64,000 nucleotides of DNA, from contig NC_081414.1 of the NCBI RefSeq assembly GCF_030272615.1, positions 817,200,396-817,264,395 of the forward strand, written 5' to 3'. The stretch is from Cryptomeria japonica (lineage: Eukaryota > Streptophyta > Pinopsida > Cupressales > Cupressaceae). The translations under genes were made by a program, and so were the position numbers. Positions within the stretch are counted from its first letter, which is position 1. Every line of letters begins with the position of its first letter. The notes beneath the pieces are model-generated. The model saw nothing but the letters and a program-made list of their open reading frames with translations. It was not told the DNA's origin and did not search any database. Below, one piece after another: positions 36,461 to 50,077 of this stretch.

Positions 36461-37229
36461 GTATACATATATGTATAGATATATATATACATATAGATAT
36501 ATGTATACATATATATATATATATATATATAGATACATATAGATATATGTATACATATATATATGTATATGTATACATATACATATACATATATGTATAT
36601 ATATGTATACATATACATATATGTATATATATGTATACATATACATATACATATACATATGTATATGTATACATATACATATACATATATATATGTATAC
36701 ATATACATATATGTATATGTATACATATACATATATGTATATATATGTATACATATACATATATGTATATATATGTATATGTATACATATATATACATAT
36801 ATGTATATGTATACATATATATACATATATGTATATGTATACATATACATATATGTATATGTATACATATACATATACATATATATATGTATACATATAC
36901 ATATATGTATATGTATACATATATATATATATATGTATGTATACATATACATATACATATATGTATATGTATACATATACATATATGTATATGTATACAT
37001 ACATATACATATATGTATATGTATACATATATATATGTATGTATACATATATAGATATATGTATACATATATATATATATATATATGTATACATATATAT
37101 ATATATATACATATATCTATATATATGTATACATATATATAGATATATGTATACATATATATATGTATATATATATGTATACATATATCTCTATATATGT
37201 ATACATATATATATATATGTACATATATA
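36308..37229. repeat. ~920 bp TA/TG/CA-type low-complexity array
   Basis: Almost pure alternating purine-pyrimidine sequence built from TATA runs and tatatgtatacatata palindromes. It replaces a ~20-50 bp TA tract found at the same place in the other B LTRs. It could adopt hairpin or cruciform forms. Open frames of up to 388 residues across it (Tyr/Ile/Cys/His/Val/Met only) are artefacts of missing stop codons. Confidence 0.95.
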
Positions 37230-37352
37230 ATTATATTTAACTACGTTCAAATGTTAATTATATTAATGGTGCCGTGGTCTTCAAAAAGTATTGAAGGCAT
37301 GATAGCGTGCAAGGGCGGCAAGTTTTGTAACCGCCGGGAGTAGCAGTGCCCC

Positions 37353-37394
37353 CCACTACCCTGTGGTCACTGTCAGTGATCCACAGGGGAGTGG
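37353..37394. repeat. GC-rich hairpin in solo B LTR 1
   Basis: The arm 37353-37372 (CCACTACCCTGTGGTCACTG) pairs with 37374-37394 with one mismatch and one extra base, almost without a loop. It is a tighter hairpin than the one at 15107 and differs in sequence on both arms. Confidence 0.75.
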
Positions 37395-37557
37395 AGGGGA
37401 CCACATTGTCCCCTCAACCCTGCAGGATTGCACATGTAGGACCATATGGGGTGATGGGACCCATGGTCCCCACTTCCCCCCCGATTTGCTAAATAAAAAA
37501 ATAAATGAATTTTTTTTTTTTTTTTTGTAGATAGTTTTTTATTTATTTTGTAGATAG

Positions 37558-37558
<1 letters not shown>

Positions 37559-37607
<49 letters not shown>
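37559..37607. repeat. (TA)n microsatellite
   Basis: About 24 units within solo B LTR 1, after a poly-T tract. Confidence 0.95.
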
Positions 37608-37609
<2 letters not shown>

Positions 37610-39149
37610 TTTTTATTGCAAATTAGAATTTTTCTGTTAGTAATTGCCTTGGGATTAAAATTCAATTGTTTAAATCTTATTTTTTAATAATTGTAATTTA
37701 GGAAATATTAAATTCCTTCCTTAGTATAAATTTTAAGTTGCTGGATTTAACTTAGAAAGGTTTATTGTGTAGTGGATTCATGATTAAGTATCCTTGATAA
37801 ATTTTACACCTGCAAATTATATTGGATCAAATTTATTTTAATTAAAGTCATTCATTTCATGTAAGATCCATTGGGCACTTAGTTGGCTTTTAGCAACTAA
37901 TTCACATTAATATGATTTGAATCAAATGCCTAAATTAATCACTAGTTTTGGATTGCTTAATTATGCACGCAAGTTACACTATTCTTATATCATGCAAATT
38001 ACTTATAGATTAACTACATTTATTTGATGTTATCATCTCCATGCAAGTACACATGCAATTATTAATATGCAAGTTTTTGTATGCAAGTTATACTTCAAGT
38101 TATGGTTTTATTCCACGTAATTCATCAAGTAGTTATTTCAATCAATTAAAATTATGCATGTTCAATTAGTAATTGTTTTCAAGCATGATGTTTCCATGGC
38201 TTCTTAGTTAGACAACTAAATAAGGAAGATGGAAACCTAAACCTAGTAGCGTTCGGTATATACGGTGCCTCTGGGTCATGCTTACGAGTAATGCCATCGT
38301 GTTGAACTACTGCACTTAATGCCTAATAAAGCTACATCAACGACGTCTGTGGCATCATCCCTATAAATTATCAGGGAGTAATAAGGGACACTTGGAAGTT
38401 AAAATCCAAGGGGTGGGTAATCCCCCTTGGATCGATAATCTAATAAGATAATTTTCAAATGATTTTACATCCATTGAGTTAAACCATAGTAAACCCCCTT
38501 TAGGGTTGGTTAAGTAAAAATGCTTTTATGGAATTAATTTTTGAAGAGATATTGTTGTCGATTAGCAATGGGTCAAGGGTGACGCTTGTGATAAGAATTA
38601 GGATCTAGTTGTTTTAGGCCACAAGCAATAGGCCATCTTGAGCCTTGGCTTAAGCTCTACCATCGTGGGTAGCAACCGTAGAGAAACTGTCTAGGACATT
38701 GACCCTAGAAAGGGTTACGTACCCACTAATCAGTTTACATCAAACAATAGAATAGAAAATAGAACTACATACTTTACGCCTTGATCTCGTGCCGAAGTAG
38801 GTATGTAGGTAGTCTTGGGATAGAGTTGTCCCTCGTACTCAGGCATTCATGGGTGGAGTCTAGGCTTGGTAAAAGAAAGAATGAGTAAGAATCCTATTTT
38901 GGAAGATAAGATAATTAAATTGGAAAAAGTAATTCAATGCATACTCAGAAGGAATCCCGTATGGATTCGCTTGACTTCCCGAGGCTTTAAGCCAAATTCT
39001 GAGGCAGAATTCAAGCTCGTATTATGTTATTTAATTACTCCTAAGGATGGCGACCTTGGTGCACTTTTGTTAGAAGAGTGTAGTACTTAGTGAGTGGCTT
39101 AGGACCCGAATGGTCCTGATGAGTCTAAGTCTCTGGCCAGAGCACCTCC

Positions 39150-39375
39150 TATCCCGATTGGATAGATGCCTACCCTGTATGGGTAGATGCCTATCCCATA
39201 TTGGATAGATGAAATCTTATGTCCCGCATGGACCAATGCCTACCCTGTATGGGTAGATGCCTATCCCGTATTGGATAGATGAAATCTTATGTCCCGTATG
39301 GACCGATGCCTAACCCGTATGGTTAGATGCTCATCCTGGATGGATGAATGCCTAATCCTAATGGATGGATGCCTA
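39150..39375. repeat. Minisatellite at the 3' end of solo B LTR 1
   Basis: gggtagatgcctaccc/atcccgta units. A ~65 bp higher-order block (39180-39300) is duplicated, giving more copies than in element B. Confidence 0.85.
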
Positions 39376-39469
39376 GAGTATGCAATTGAATCAAACACAA
39401 TGATTAAATTAAACAAAAAAAAGAATGGTCAATTTTGTTGGGTTAATTAAGGTGGGTTATTACAAAATT

Positions 39470-41961
39470 AAGGCATAATACAATCTCATTCTAAGCGAGC
39501 AAGTGAATATAATTTACATACAATGACACTTAATGCCAACTTAATTCAAATAGAATCCATGTAGGCATTCCAACACACTCATCAAAGCAATGAGTTTGCA
39601 AATCCTTCACAATTATCCAGGGCGTCATGCACAATTCACTAAATCCAGTTTACACTTCTATCTAATAAATCTTTGATACAAATGATTATAAATGAGTTTC
39701 ATCATAGAAAGACACTTTTAATTTTCTTAATTTAATATAACACTATTGATTACCTCGTTATGCCTAAATCCACTCTTCGTGGTCTTCTCCCTTAACACAC
39801 TATCAGAGGTTCTAATGAACATGATAGAAATATCACTTAACACATAACTAGGGCTGGCTAATTCAAACACTTAGAATGACCACCTAACACCCCAAGTGAT
39901 AGTAATTCCAAATTAAAATTACCAAATCCACAATGAAATAAAGAAAGATGCCAACAATCTCGAAATTCAACAAAATCGAAAACATGACAAGAGTCATAAT
40001 TAAAATAAAAAGAAATGAAATTTAGTGGCCATTCCATAATAAGAAATCTCAAAATAAAATGCTAGCCCCATAGTCACATAACACTAGTCAAAAGATAGTT
40101 AAAACACAGTCACGGTCAAAACTCAAAACAAGGTGACCATCTTTAGTCACACCTTTGGGAGTAACCGCCACACAAAACCCAAGGTCCCATGTCCTGAGTG
40201 TGATAGAGAGTGAAAATTTAGACATTTAAGGCTATAACACTAACTATATTTCTTTATTAATGCAATCTTGTATACACATGAAAGTTCATCTAACTATCCT
40301 TTATGTAGGCATACATATATGGGGAGGTAATAATATGTCATTGCACACAAATAGAGAATACACTAATTATGTAAATTTCATTCTACATTATATCATATTA
40401 CCAAGTAATCACATTCCTACCATTACCATTTTCAAGCAACTCTTAAGCATAAATTCCAAATTGTTTAATGTTTTCCAAATTCACGATCTAAAATTAATAA
40501 GACTTGGACGCACCATATCTGTCACCATTTATCCACTCTACTAGGATTTTCATTAAATAACACATTCTTTACAATTCAAATTAAATAAGGAAGTAGCATC
40601 ATTTCTATATCTTTCACTAATTCAACTCAGCATTCATATTCACATTACTAACCATGCAAATTTTCTTTATGAAGCTTAAGACTTCCATCTTTCCACATGA
40701 AGTCAAAACACAAAAATACAATTTTCATATGCTTTATACACATTCTACACGTCATGCATAACTCTATCTCAATCAATACTAGTTTCTTTAACATGGTATG
40801 TTAAGCGACAAAACCATATGACTAATCACAATATATATGAAAAAACTATTCCACTTACCTGTAAATGTACTTTTCATGATATCCTAATATGAAATGTAAC
40901 ACTTTGGATTCTTAGTGCAAAATTGATCAAACATTCCTTATTATTGCCCTATAATAATTATTGACAAGCAATTAAATACTTCTATTCAAATCAATGCATT
41001 ATTTAGTAGCATTTATTTGTATCTTTATAACTAGATAGAGAGAAGAGGAAGAGAGTTTGATAGTTGACCCATTTCATACATATACACATAAATCAACAAG
41101 GTCACACAAGCATGCTTAAATTCATCTCTATATGCCTATCATCTTTATTGTACGATTTTCATTTCAATACCATTTTAGAAGAATGCCAATTGGCCTATCA
41201 TGAAATTTCCAAATATTATGGATGCTATTGAATGTCCCAATTTTCCAAAATTGAAATCAAGAGAGACAATCAAACATGGGTTTCATAAAAAATCGAAGTA
41301 CAAGAAGAAGATGGAAGAGGAGATACCAACTAAATGATACATAATTATGCATGCACATCAAACATGGGTTTCATTTTCTCCTTCTATTCATACTAATTCA
41401 ATTATATATATCCAAAAGTAAGTACATTATTGCATTGTTCGAAAGGGTCATCATTTGCATCGGTATTATGAAACACATAATGAAATCTTTAATGAAAATG
41501 CATCAATTCCCTCCTTGCCACTATAGCATGACCTTTTTACACATTTGATTACAAACAAGTTAGTTTCACATAACAACTATACGTACATTATCGCACAATG
41601 CTTAAGATAGAAATTCATTATGTTACTTCTACAATACACATGGTGAATTCCTTTATGAAAAACATACAATTTCCTCCCAATATCCATTATGATTTATCTA
41701 TTTTTTAATTCATAGCCCTCTTATTATCAAAATGCACAATAGAATCATTAGGCTCACACAAGGGTTTGAGAAGTCACAACATTCACTCGCAATCAAAAAA
41801 CATACACAAGTGATAAATACACATAGCAATATTTTAATTACTAGAGAGAAAGAAGAGGAAGGTTGATCTACATTCAATTCATTACATCATATGCACTCAA
41901 CATCTACCATACAATTTCTTCAAGATCATGACACTAGGCCCTATCATAATCAAAATACAAG
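39470..41961 (-). mobile_element. Internal domain of C, segment 2
   Basis: About 2.5 kb of AT-rich, non-coding sequence between the two solo B LTRs. Several 60-95 residue open frames exist but none resembles gag, protease, RT, RNase H or integrase. 'Caaacatgggtttcat' occurs twice (41273, 41358). Confidence 0.6.
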
Positions 41962-44900
41962 TGTCACAACCCTCCTTTATCACCTTTTGATTTGATACAA
42001 TTCTATTATATTTTTGGTTGAGCTACTGAAAATGATTGAATAAATATTATAAAAGGATAAATAATGGACCCACACACACACTTGGAGAATATAATTTAAA
42101 AGGCATTATTTATTTTTATTTTTGTTTTCCCATTCCCAATTATGGCACATGTTGTAGGAGGAATTAGAAGCTTCTAGAGGAATCTTCAATACCTTGCATG
42201 TAACTCCCCCACTAGAATTTTAATCAATTTTGCATGAGTCCAATATTGGAAAAGAATCTCATTCTTAATTAATTTCTCTAGATAGTGGAATTAAGGGACT
42301 TTTCCTATATATTGTATGCAAGTTTTCATAAGAGGGAGTTGATTATGTTTTGAAGAAAATTTCCCAATTTCCTTGTTGTTAGTAGTAGGATCTTCTTTGG
42401 TAGTCACATTTTGGTTGTAGGATTGTTAAATTGTTCTTGAAGATTTCTCTCAAGTTGCAAGGAAGGATCTAAGAAGATAGCTAGAAGATTGGAGAGGATT
42501 CAACATCGAGCTTCGATAAGCCAGGTTCTCTTCTTTTGTCATCTCTCATTTACATATGAGAAATTTGTATTGTCAAAAAAAATATAGCTTCTAGATCTTC
42601 CTTTATAAAAATAAATAAATTAGGTTGTAAATCTTTCTTTATTTAGGGATAAATATTGATAAAAGTACTTTTCATATAATGCATGTAAAAGATAGCTTTA
42701 TTATTTATTTAATTTTCTTTAGAAATAATATCAGATCTTGCTTTTGCTTTTCCAAAAAAAAAAAGATTTTCTAGATCTATGGAAAAATCATATTTCCTTT
42801 ATTTAATTACTTTTTCTGAGAATAAACTCTTCTCTGTGTGATTAAATGATAATCACTTGTGTATGAATCTTGTTCCTTATTAATCTTCTCTTAAATTCAT
42901 TACTAGAATGAGAATTTGAATGTAAATCTTATTTCTTACATTAAATCTTACTTCCCTGTGAAAAATCTCACCTCTATGTGAATACAAGTTGATCATCTGC
43001 ATATGAAGTTATTTAAATATTTTTCCTGTGAGTAAAAAAAAAACAAAAACCATTTCTCTCTCTGAATGTAGATTTGATCATAAATCTTAATTCCTTAAGA
43101 GCAGTCTTACTTCTCTGAGAACAGAAAACGTCTGGTAATAAAGTATAAACTTCACTGTATTCATTATTCTCTGTGGAAATAAAGTATAAATCTCTCTCTG
43201 TGAATTTAGTTCCTGAAAATCTCTCAAAGAAAGCTTTGTTTATCTCAGCATAAGAGCAAAATTGTTATATATGATATCTGTGAAATCAAAATTTAAACAC
43301 TTGCTTATCTCTGCGATAATTTAGTTATCTGCATATTGCTGAAACAAATTAATTTCTCTATTTTATCTCACCCCTGTGATTAAATTCTTATTCTAACTTT
43401 TTCACATTAACATTTTACATATTTCTCTCTTATATTATTAAATAAATTGGAATGACATATACATATACATATACACATACATATTTTGCAAATTTTAAAC
43501 TTAATGCAAAAAATATATTTAAGTTATACGCAGTGTTATAAAAAAAAAAATTCTTCGCATTAATACCGGTCAATGCAGGGGGGGCGGTTTATTACACCGC
43601 CGGGGAGTGGTACTCTCCACTACCCCCTGCGGTCACTGCTACGATAGTACCCGGAGAGGGAGTGGAGGGGACCATGATTGTCCCCTCATCCTTGTAGACC
43701 TATACCTGCAGGTCCGCAGTGGTGATGGGACCCGTGGGCCCCACTCCCACTTGGCTTTTAAAAGCCACTACAAAAAAAGTTCAAACTCATGGCAACTTGA
43801 ATTTTGTTAATCTTTTTTTAATCCAAATTTTAGTTTAATAAAAAAAATTAATTTAGGTAAATTTGAAATTTAGTAAATTTATAATTATAAATTAAATTAT
43901 ATCAAAATTTATAATTAGAATTTTTTTCCAAACTATTTAAGATTCATTGGGTCACTTAGTTGGCATTTTAGACTCATTAAAATAAATTAATTCATATTAA
44001 TATGATTTGAACCAAATGTCTAAGCTAATTGCTATTTTTGGGGGTAGTGACTTTATAAGTGATTATTTTCATGGTAGAAATCAACACATTGCTTAACCTT
44101 GCATGTAACTTACACTATCCTTGCTTCATTATTTGCATTTATTGATGTCAAAGTTATATTTTCTTCATCTTCATGCAAGTTACACATTTAATTATTAATA
44201 TGCAAATTTCATAATTGTCATTATTATGTAAATTATATTTCAAGTTTGAATATTAAATATGGTTTTTATTCCACGTGGTTCATCAAGTAGTTGTTTCAAT
44301 TAATTAAGCTTTGCAATGTCTAATTATACACGTTCAATTCATAATTGTTTTCAAGCATGACATTTTTCATAGCTTCTTAGTTAGAAAACTAAATAAAGGA
44401 AGTCAGAAAACCAAAACCTAGCAACATTTGGTATATACAGTGCCTTTGGGTCACGCTTATGGGTAATGCCATCGTGTTGAACTACTGCACTTAACACCTA
44501 ATAAAGCTGCATCAACGACGTCTATGGCATCATCCCTATAAATCATCGGGGAGTAATAAGGGACACTTGGAAGTTAAAATCCAAGGGGTGGGTAATCCCC
44601 CTTGGATCGATAATCTAATAAGATAATCCTTAAATGATTTTACATCCGTTGAGTTAAACCATAGTAAACCCCCTTAAAGTTGATTGAGTGAAATGCTTTT
44701 ATGAAATTGATTTAATCTTGAAGAGTTGTTGAAGATTGACAATTTGGTCAAGGGTGACGCTTATGATAGGTATTAGGATTTAGTTGTTCTAGGCCACAAG
44801 CAATAGGCCATCTTGAGCCTTTGCTTAAGTGCTACCACCGTGGGTAGCAATCGTAGAGAAACTATCTGGGACATTGACCCTAGAAAGGGTTGCATACCCA

Positions 44901-45552
44901 CTAATCAATTTACATGAAACCATAGAGTAGAAAACATAACTACATACTTTACGCCTTGATCCCATGCCGAAATGGGTATGTAGGCAGTCTAGAGACAGAG
45001 TTGCCCCTAGTACTCAGGTGTTTGTTGATGGGGTCTAGGTTTGGTAAGAAGGAGGATTGAGTAGAATCCTAATTTGAAAGATAAGTATAATAAAAAGGAA
45101 AAAGTAATTCAATGCATACTCGAAAGGAATCCCGTATGGATTCACTTGACTTCCCGAGGCTTTAAGCCAAATTCCAAGGCAGAATTCAAGCTTGTATTAT
45201 GTTATTTTAATTTCTCCTGAGGATGACGACCTCGACGCACTCCTATTAGAAGAGTGTAGTACTTAGTGAGTGACTCAGGACCTGAATGGTCTCGATGAGT
45301 ATAAGTCTCTGGCCAGAGCACCTCCTATCCCAATTGGATAGATGCCTATCCCATAATTGGATAGATGAAATCCCCTACTCTATATGGACAGATGCCTAAC
45401 CCATATGGTTAGATGCTCATCCCAAATGGATGAATGCCTAATCCTAAAGGATGCATGCCCAGAGTATGCGATTGAATCAAACACAAATGATTAAAGTAAA
45501 CAAAAAAAAAAGTGGTCAAATTTTGTTGGGTTAAGTATAATGGGTTATTACA
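41962..45552 (+). mobile_element. Solo B LTR 2
   Basis: TGTCACAACC...GGGTTATTACA, 3591 bp, with perfect TSD ACAAG (41957-41961 and 45553-45557). It carries the usual B landmarks: CACACA tract, CT-rich repeats (42820-43400), catatacatatacat tract (43456), GC block (43560-43750), inverted repeat (44579-44607) and minisatellite (45326-45455). More diverged from the element B LTRs than those are from each other. Confidence 0.93.
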
Positions 45553-45557
45553 ACAAG

Positions 45558-45691
45558 CACATTTCATACTTTCAGATTTAAGACAAGAACTATCCAACCC
45601 AATGGGTTAGTCAAGAGAATACAACATCAAGACTATACACATCACACCAACTAAGGGCACAAGCTACACCAAAGATCCAATGTTTGCAACT
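45558..45691 (-). mobile_element. Internal domain of C, segment 1 (5' part)
   Basis: Short non-coding leader between primer-binding site and solo B LTR 2. Confidence 0.6.
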
Positions 45692-45707
45692 TTTGGCTCT
45701 GATACCA
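45692..45707 (-). other. Primer-binding site of element C (tRNA-Met type)
   Basis: On the minus strand TGGTATCAGAGCCAAA lies 2 nt after the LTR end ATTACA. Spacing and motif are the same as in element B. Confidence 0.9.
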
Positions 45708-47757
45708 AATGTAATGCCCCATCAAGAAACCCTAAAGGATTCAACTAAAACTCTTGAAAAGAGTGCAAATAAAATTTTTTAACATTAAAGAACTTAAAGA
45801 TGCATTAAATTAAATATTGCAACAACATTTGCACAAGCGAAAGACTTAACTTAAACACCTAAAGGGTTTCCAACGAAGATTACTCGATTAATCCAATGAA
45901 CATTAAGGTTTATTAATCTAATTAACAATGTGAATCATTAAACCTACTCATGAAAAAATGATTACCACAAGGACATAGAAATTAAATTCCATAAGAGATT
46001 TAACTAGCATGTTAGAATATATACATCTGCCATTAGCTACATTACATCATAATCCATATTACTGCATCTAATTGATAACTTCAGACATGCATTTAAGATT
46101 AATATCATCTAAATTATATTATACATTTAAACCATAATGCCATTCATATATCCAAAACAAAAAGGAACCAAATGAACACATACACCATACAACACCAAAA
46201 TTGATATCATAGTTCACCCCTAATGGGCTACATCTCCGGGTCTGCTTCAAATGCAAGACCCTTCTTAATTAATAATGGGTGAAAAATACATAAGGTTCAC
46301 ATAAATTATACCTTTCCATCAAGGCGTACAAAAACAAATGATACATATGACCACATAAGGTCCAAGAGATACATGGATGATCGAAGAAGAAGAAAGAGGA
46401 CCCATTTGAAACATAATATAGAGTAAATACAAGAGAGCAATTGGAGCACCAATGAAACTAAATACTCGCATTCCATCATAAGTGCCACAAGATCTAACAT
46501 GAATATCAGGTACTCACAAAAATCATAAAAAACCAGATATGACTCCCACAATAGTGCTCCAAGCAAAAGCAACACAAACTGCACACTAGTGAACATAAGG
46601 GAAGAGTGTCATCACATAGCTTGGTATGGTTACCCTGGCAGGCCTCCATAGGTCCTGACCCCTATCCACTGGGTTACCCTGGCAACCTCTCCCAAACCTT
46701 TGGGTCCATCCAAGTCTCATGTGGACCCAAACAATCTTTTCGTGTTGACAAGGTTGTTGGTTTGCCATTCCAGGCCTTCTCACTACATCCTGAGTCTGTA
46801 CTGGCACTCAACCCATGCGTGAGACACACTTATCTTATTTAGTGTTTCCATCTACCAAACCCACTAATAAATTATTAAGTTATCACTTTCTTAGAATTTT
46901 TTTGATGGGTTATCCTTCTTACCACTTTGGGCGCGACCTCCACTCGAAAGCCACTCTCCCATATGACACTTAACCACAAATTAGACAAACTCCCAAAACC
47001 AAGGTATACACAAGAAATAGTATACGAAGTTCAAAGCAATAGAAAACCACTTGACCAAACAATCCCTTGTACACAGATAACCAATTGATACTCTTTGATA
47101 AAAGACATGACCAGTTACAAACCAACAACATGAAAACAATCAATACTCAAAATCAAGGACTTGCAATTTTTGAAAGCAAATGTGAATATAGTAAATGAAA
47201 ATACACATCTTTTCTACTCTAATGTGACGTTAATTTTTCCATTTTGTTAAAATACAAATTGACCAAAGTTTTTTAATTAATCTAAATTTTTAAAATACAT
47301 CATTGGAAAAGTCATCATTACATAATAATTTCAATACCAAAATTACAATTATATAATTTGCCTATTTTCCAATATATGTAAAAATATAAAATTAATCAAT
47401 ATTTCTCTAAAATGAAAATATCATTAAATTTCCAACTATATCTATTTTTTTTTCATTTCCCATTCCCAAATTCCCCAAGTAATATATTATTTAATTTTGA
47501 AATTTCACAAATAATACATTATTTAATTTTCAAAATTTCCAAATAATATTTTATTTAATTTTCCAAATTTCCAAATAAAATATTATTTAATTTTGCAAAT
47601 TAAAATAATCATTTCCATTTTCTTTCAAATAACTTATCTATTATATCCATTTCCAAATTATATATGTCTCTCCATGCATAATAAAAAATATAAACAAAAC
47701 AATTCAAACAATTTCATTTGGATCCCTGAAGATTTTGCATACCTGTCAAGTTTTTGA

Positions 47758-48301
<544 letters not shown>

Positions 48302-48636
48302 GGATGAAACGTGGACAAGTAAAGGGGTGCATTTTTATAGGGCTGCATTGGAATTATGATAGCTGCAGTTATTCTATTCTATTACACATTTTGTAGTGGG
48401 TCTAGCTATAATATATCTATGAATTATTTTCTATTCTAATTTTTCTGGCCAACTTTGTGTTCGTCTGTACTGGGAAGTTGGTTTATTGTGGAGTATTTCA
48501 AGTCTAAAGAAGTGACCTATTATATAGAGCCCCAGTTTTGTGGTTTTATTTGCTTGTGGTATGTTCAACTTTGAAGAGCGATCTCTATATATAGAACCTC
48601 CATTTCTATGTTTTAAATATATATATATATATATAT
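48302..48636 (+). other. 3' UTR of the ARF retrocopy
   Basis: Lies inside the retrocopy boundaries and after the ARF stop. It contains two related segments ('aagaagtgacctattatatagag' type at about 48507 and 'agagcgatctctatatatagaa' type at 48576). Ends in a TA tract (48617-48640) rather than a clear poly-A. Confidence 0.6.
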
Positions 48637-50051
48637 ATATAAACAAAACACTATATATATATATTAATTAAAAATTAACATAAAAAAAAACCTTTTAAAA
48701 CAAAATAAAATAAAACTTTATATTTTTATTTTTTTTGTAGGCTCCCTTACCAATGGGAAGGGAGGTTGCTGTGGGGACCATGTCGTGGTCTCCCAACAGC
48801 CTTGGCCTCCATAGCCAAGGCATCTCCCCATGGCCTAGGGAAGCTACAACTCCCCCTACCATGGGTCGAGGGCCATGGCTTGCAAACCCCCTCCCCAATA
48901 TAATTAATTTTTTGCTTTATTTTTTGTTTTGAATTTAAAACAAACCCCCATCCACTATGTATAATCTCAGAAGTTTTCTCAAAAATTTTCTAGGAAATTT
49001 TTCCAGAATACATTATGATTTTTAAAAAAAAACTGTAGTACCCCTTCTTGATCGAACTTGTTAGACTTATATTTTACTTTAGTTGACTTTTCAGTTGTTA
49101 CATTACTGCTATACTTTATTCAGACTTATTCGATGTTATTTCATGCGTTTACTAGATATGCGATGTATGCTTTCTTACAGTATTTCAGTACTTTTGATTA
49201 ATGCTATTTTTATGGATTATTGTCATGGACTGACACTTATACCTTACCTATGCGATGTGTTATTTATATGTTGCATGTTTACAAGTGTATGGGATGCAAG
49301 GGGATGATTTTCCTTCACACTTCGGTGAGATAGGGAACGTCACAATTTTTCTCCATCCGTGTGCATGTCATGTCTGATTATATATATTCATCTATATGCA
49401 TGTGTGGTTGGATGATGCTAAACATTGCAGGTACAAGTACCGGGTAGGTACGGGGTATTGTCTCCACCTGGCTTCACAAGTCTGAGTGTGCCTTATTTGT
49501 CCGATGGGAGTGGAGGAGATAGTTGTTGATCCTAACTCTTACCCTCAGTTACACTCATGTGAGTGTCGTTAGTTGGTTGTCTCTTCTGTTTGTTCGATCT
49601 TCAAGTTTTGTTCGTTTGATTTTTTTAGAGTCTTCGTATGGTTTTTTCTCATTTTGTGTGCCCTAGTGGGTTAGATTATTTATTTGAGTGTATGGCGTCA
49701 TTTCATAGTTGGTGTATTTAATTTATGTATTATTATGCCTTTGTGTTATAGACTTAGTTAATTGAATGAAGTTATTAAATTTAAATTGATAATTGCATTA
49801 TATTGGAAAAGTGATCATATTTAAATCAAGTGGAAAAATAAATAAAGTTAATTGCATGCTATTGCTTTTTAGATTTAAAAAATAAATAAAAATAGAGTTA
49901 AATTATTGCCTTTATCACTTTTTAGGAAAAGTTGATTAAATTCTATTGAGAAAAGAAATGATTTAAAAAAAATGAAATTTCCATTTACCTTTTTGAAAGA
50001 AATTAGAAAAGTAATTTTTAAATTGAAAATTGTGATTGGACGAGAAAACAT

Positions 50052-50077
50052 TTTCAACCTAAAATTTTAGGTTGAAA
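50052..50077. repeat. Perfect 26-bp palindrome in the solo C LTR
   Basis: TTTCAACCTAAAA followed at once by its exact reverse complement. The other C LTRs have the same arms separated by a short spacer (about 32755-32790 and 59962-59990). It lies just upstream of 'ccatatatgcc', a candidate TATA region. Confidence 0.8.

Larger units (their letters stand above)
34487..39464 (+). mobile_element. Solo B LTR 1, expanded by repeats
   Basis: TGTCACAACC...GGGTTATTACA with perfect TSD AAATT (34482-34486 and 39465-39469). At 4978 bp it is about 1.7 kb longer than the B element LTRs because of a ~39 bp tandem array, three ~206 bp tandem copies and a ~920 bp TA-rich array. All B landmarks are present in order, so it is one LTR, and no internal domain remains. 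Confidence 0.93.

Noticed and set aside
36018-37230. Overlapping open frames of 163-388 residues on both strands
   Set aside because: They are made almost only of Tyr, Ile, Cys, His, Val and Met because the TA/TG/CA array lacks most stop codons. Open on both strands and several frames; no domain.
33801-45691. Hidden gag-pol in the C internal domain
   Set aside because: No knuckle, DTG/DSG, YVDD/FLDD, HHCC or DDE pattern in any frame once the two solo B LTRs are removed.
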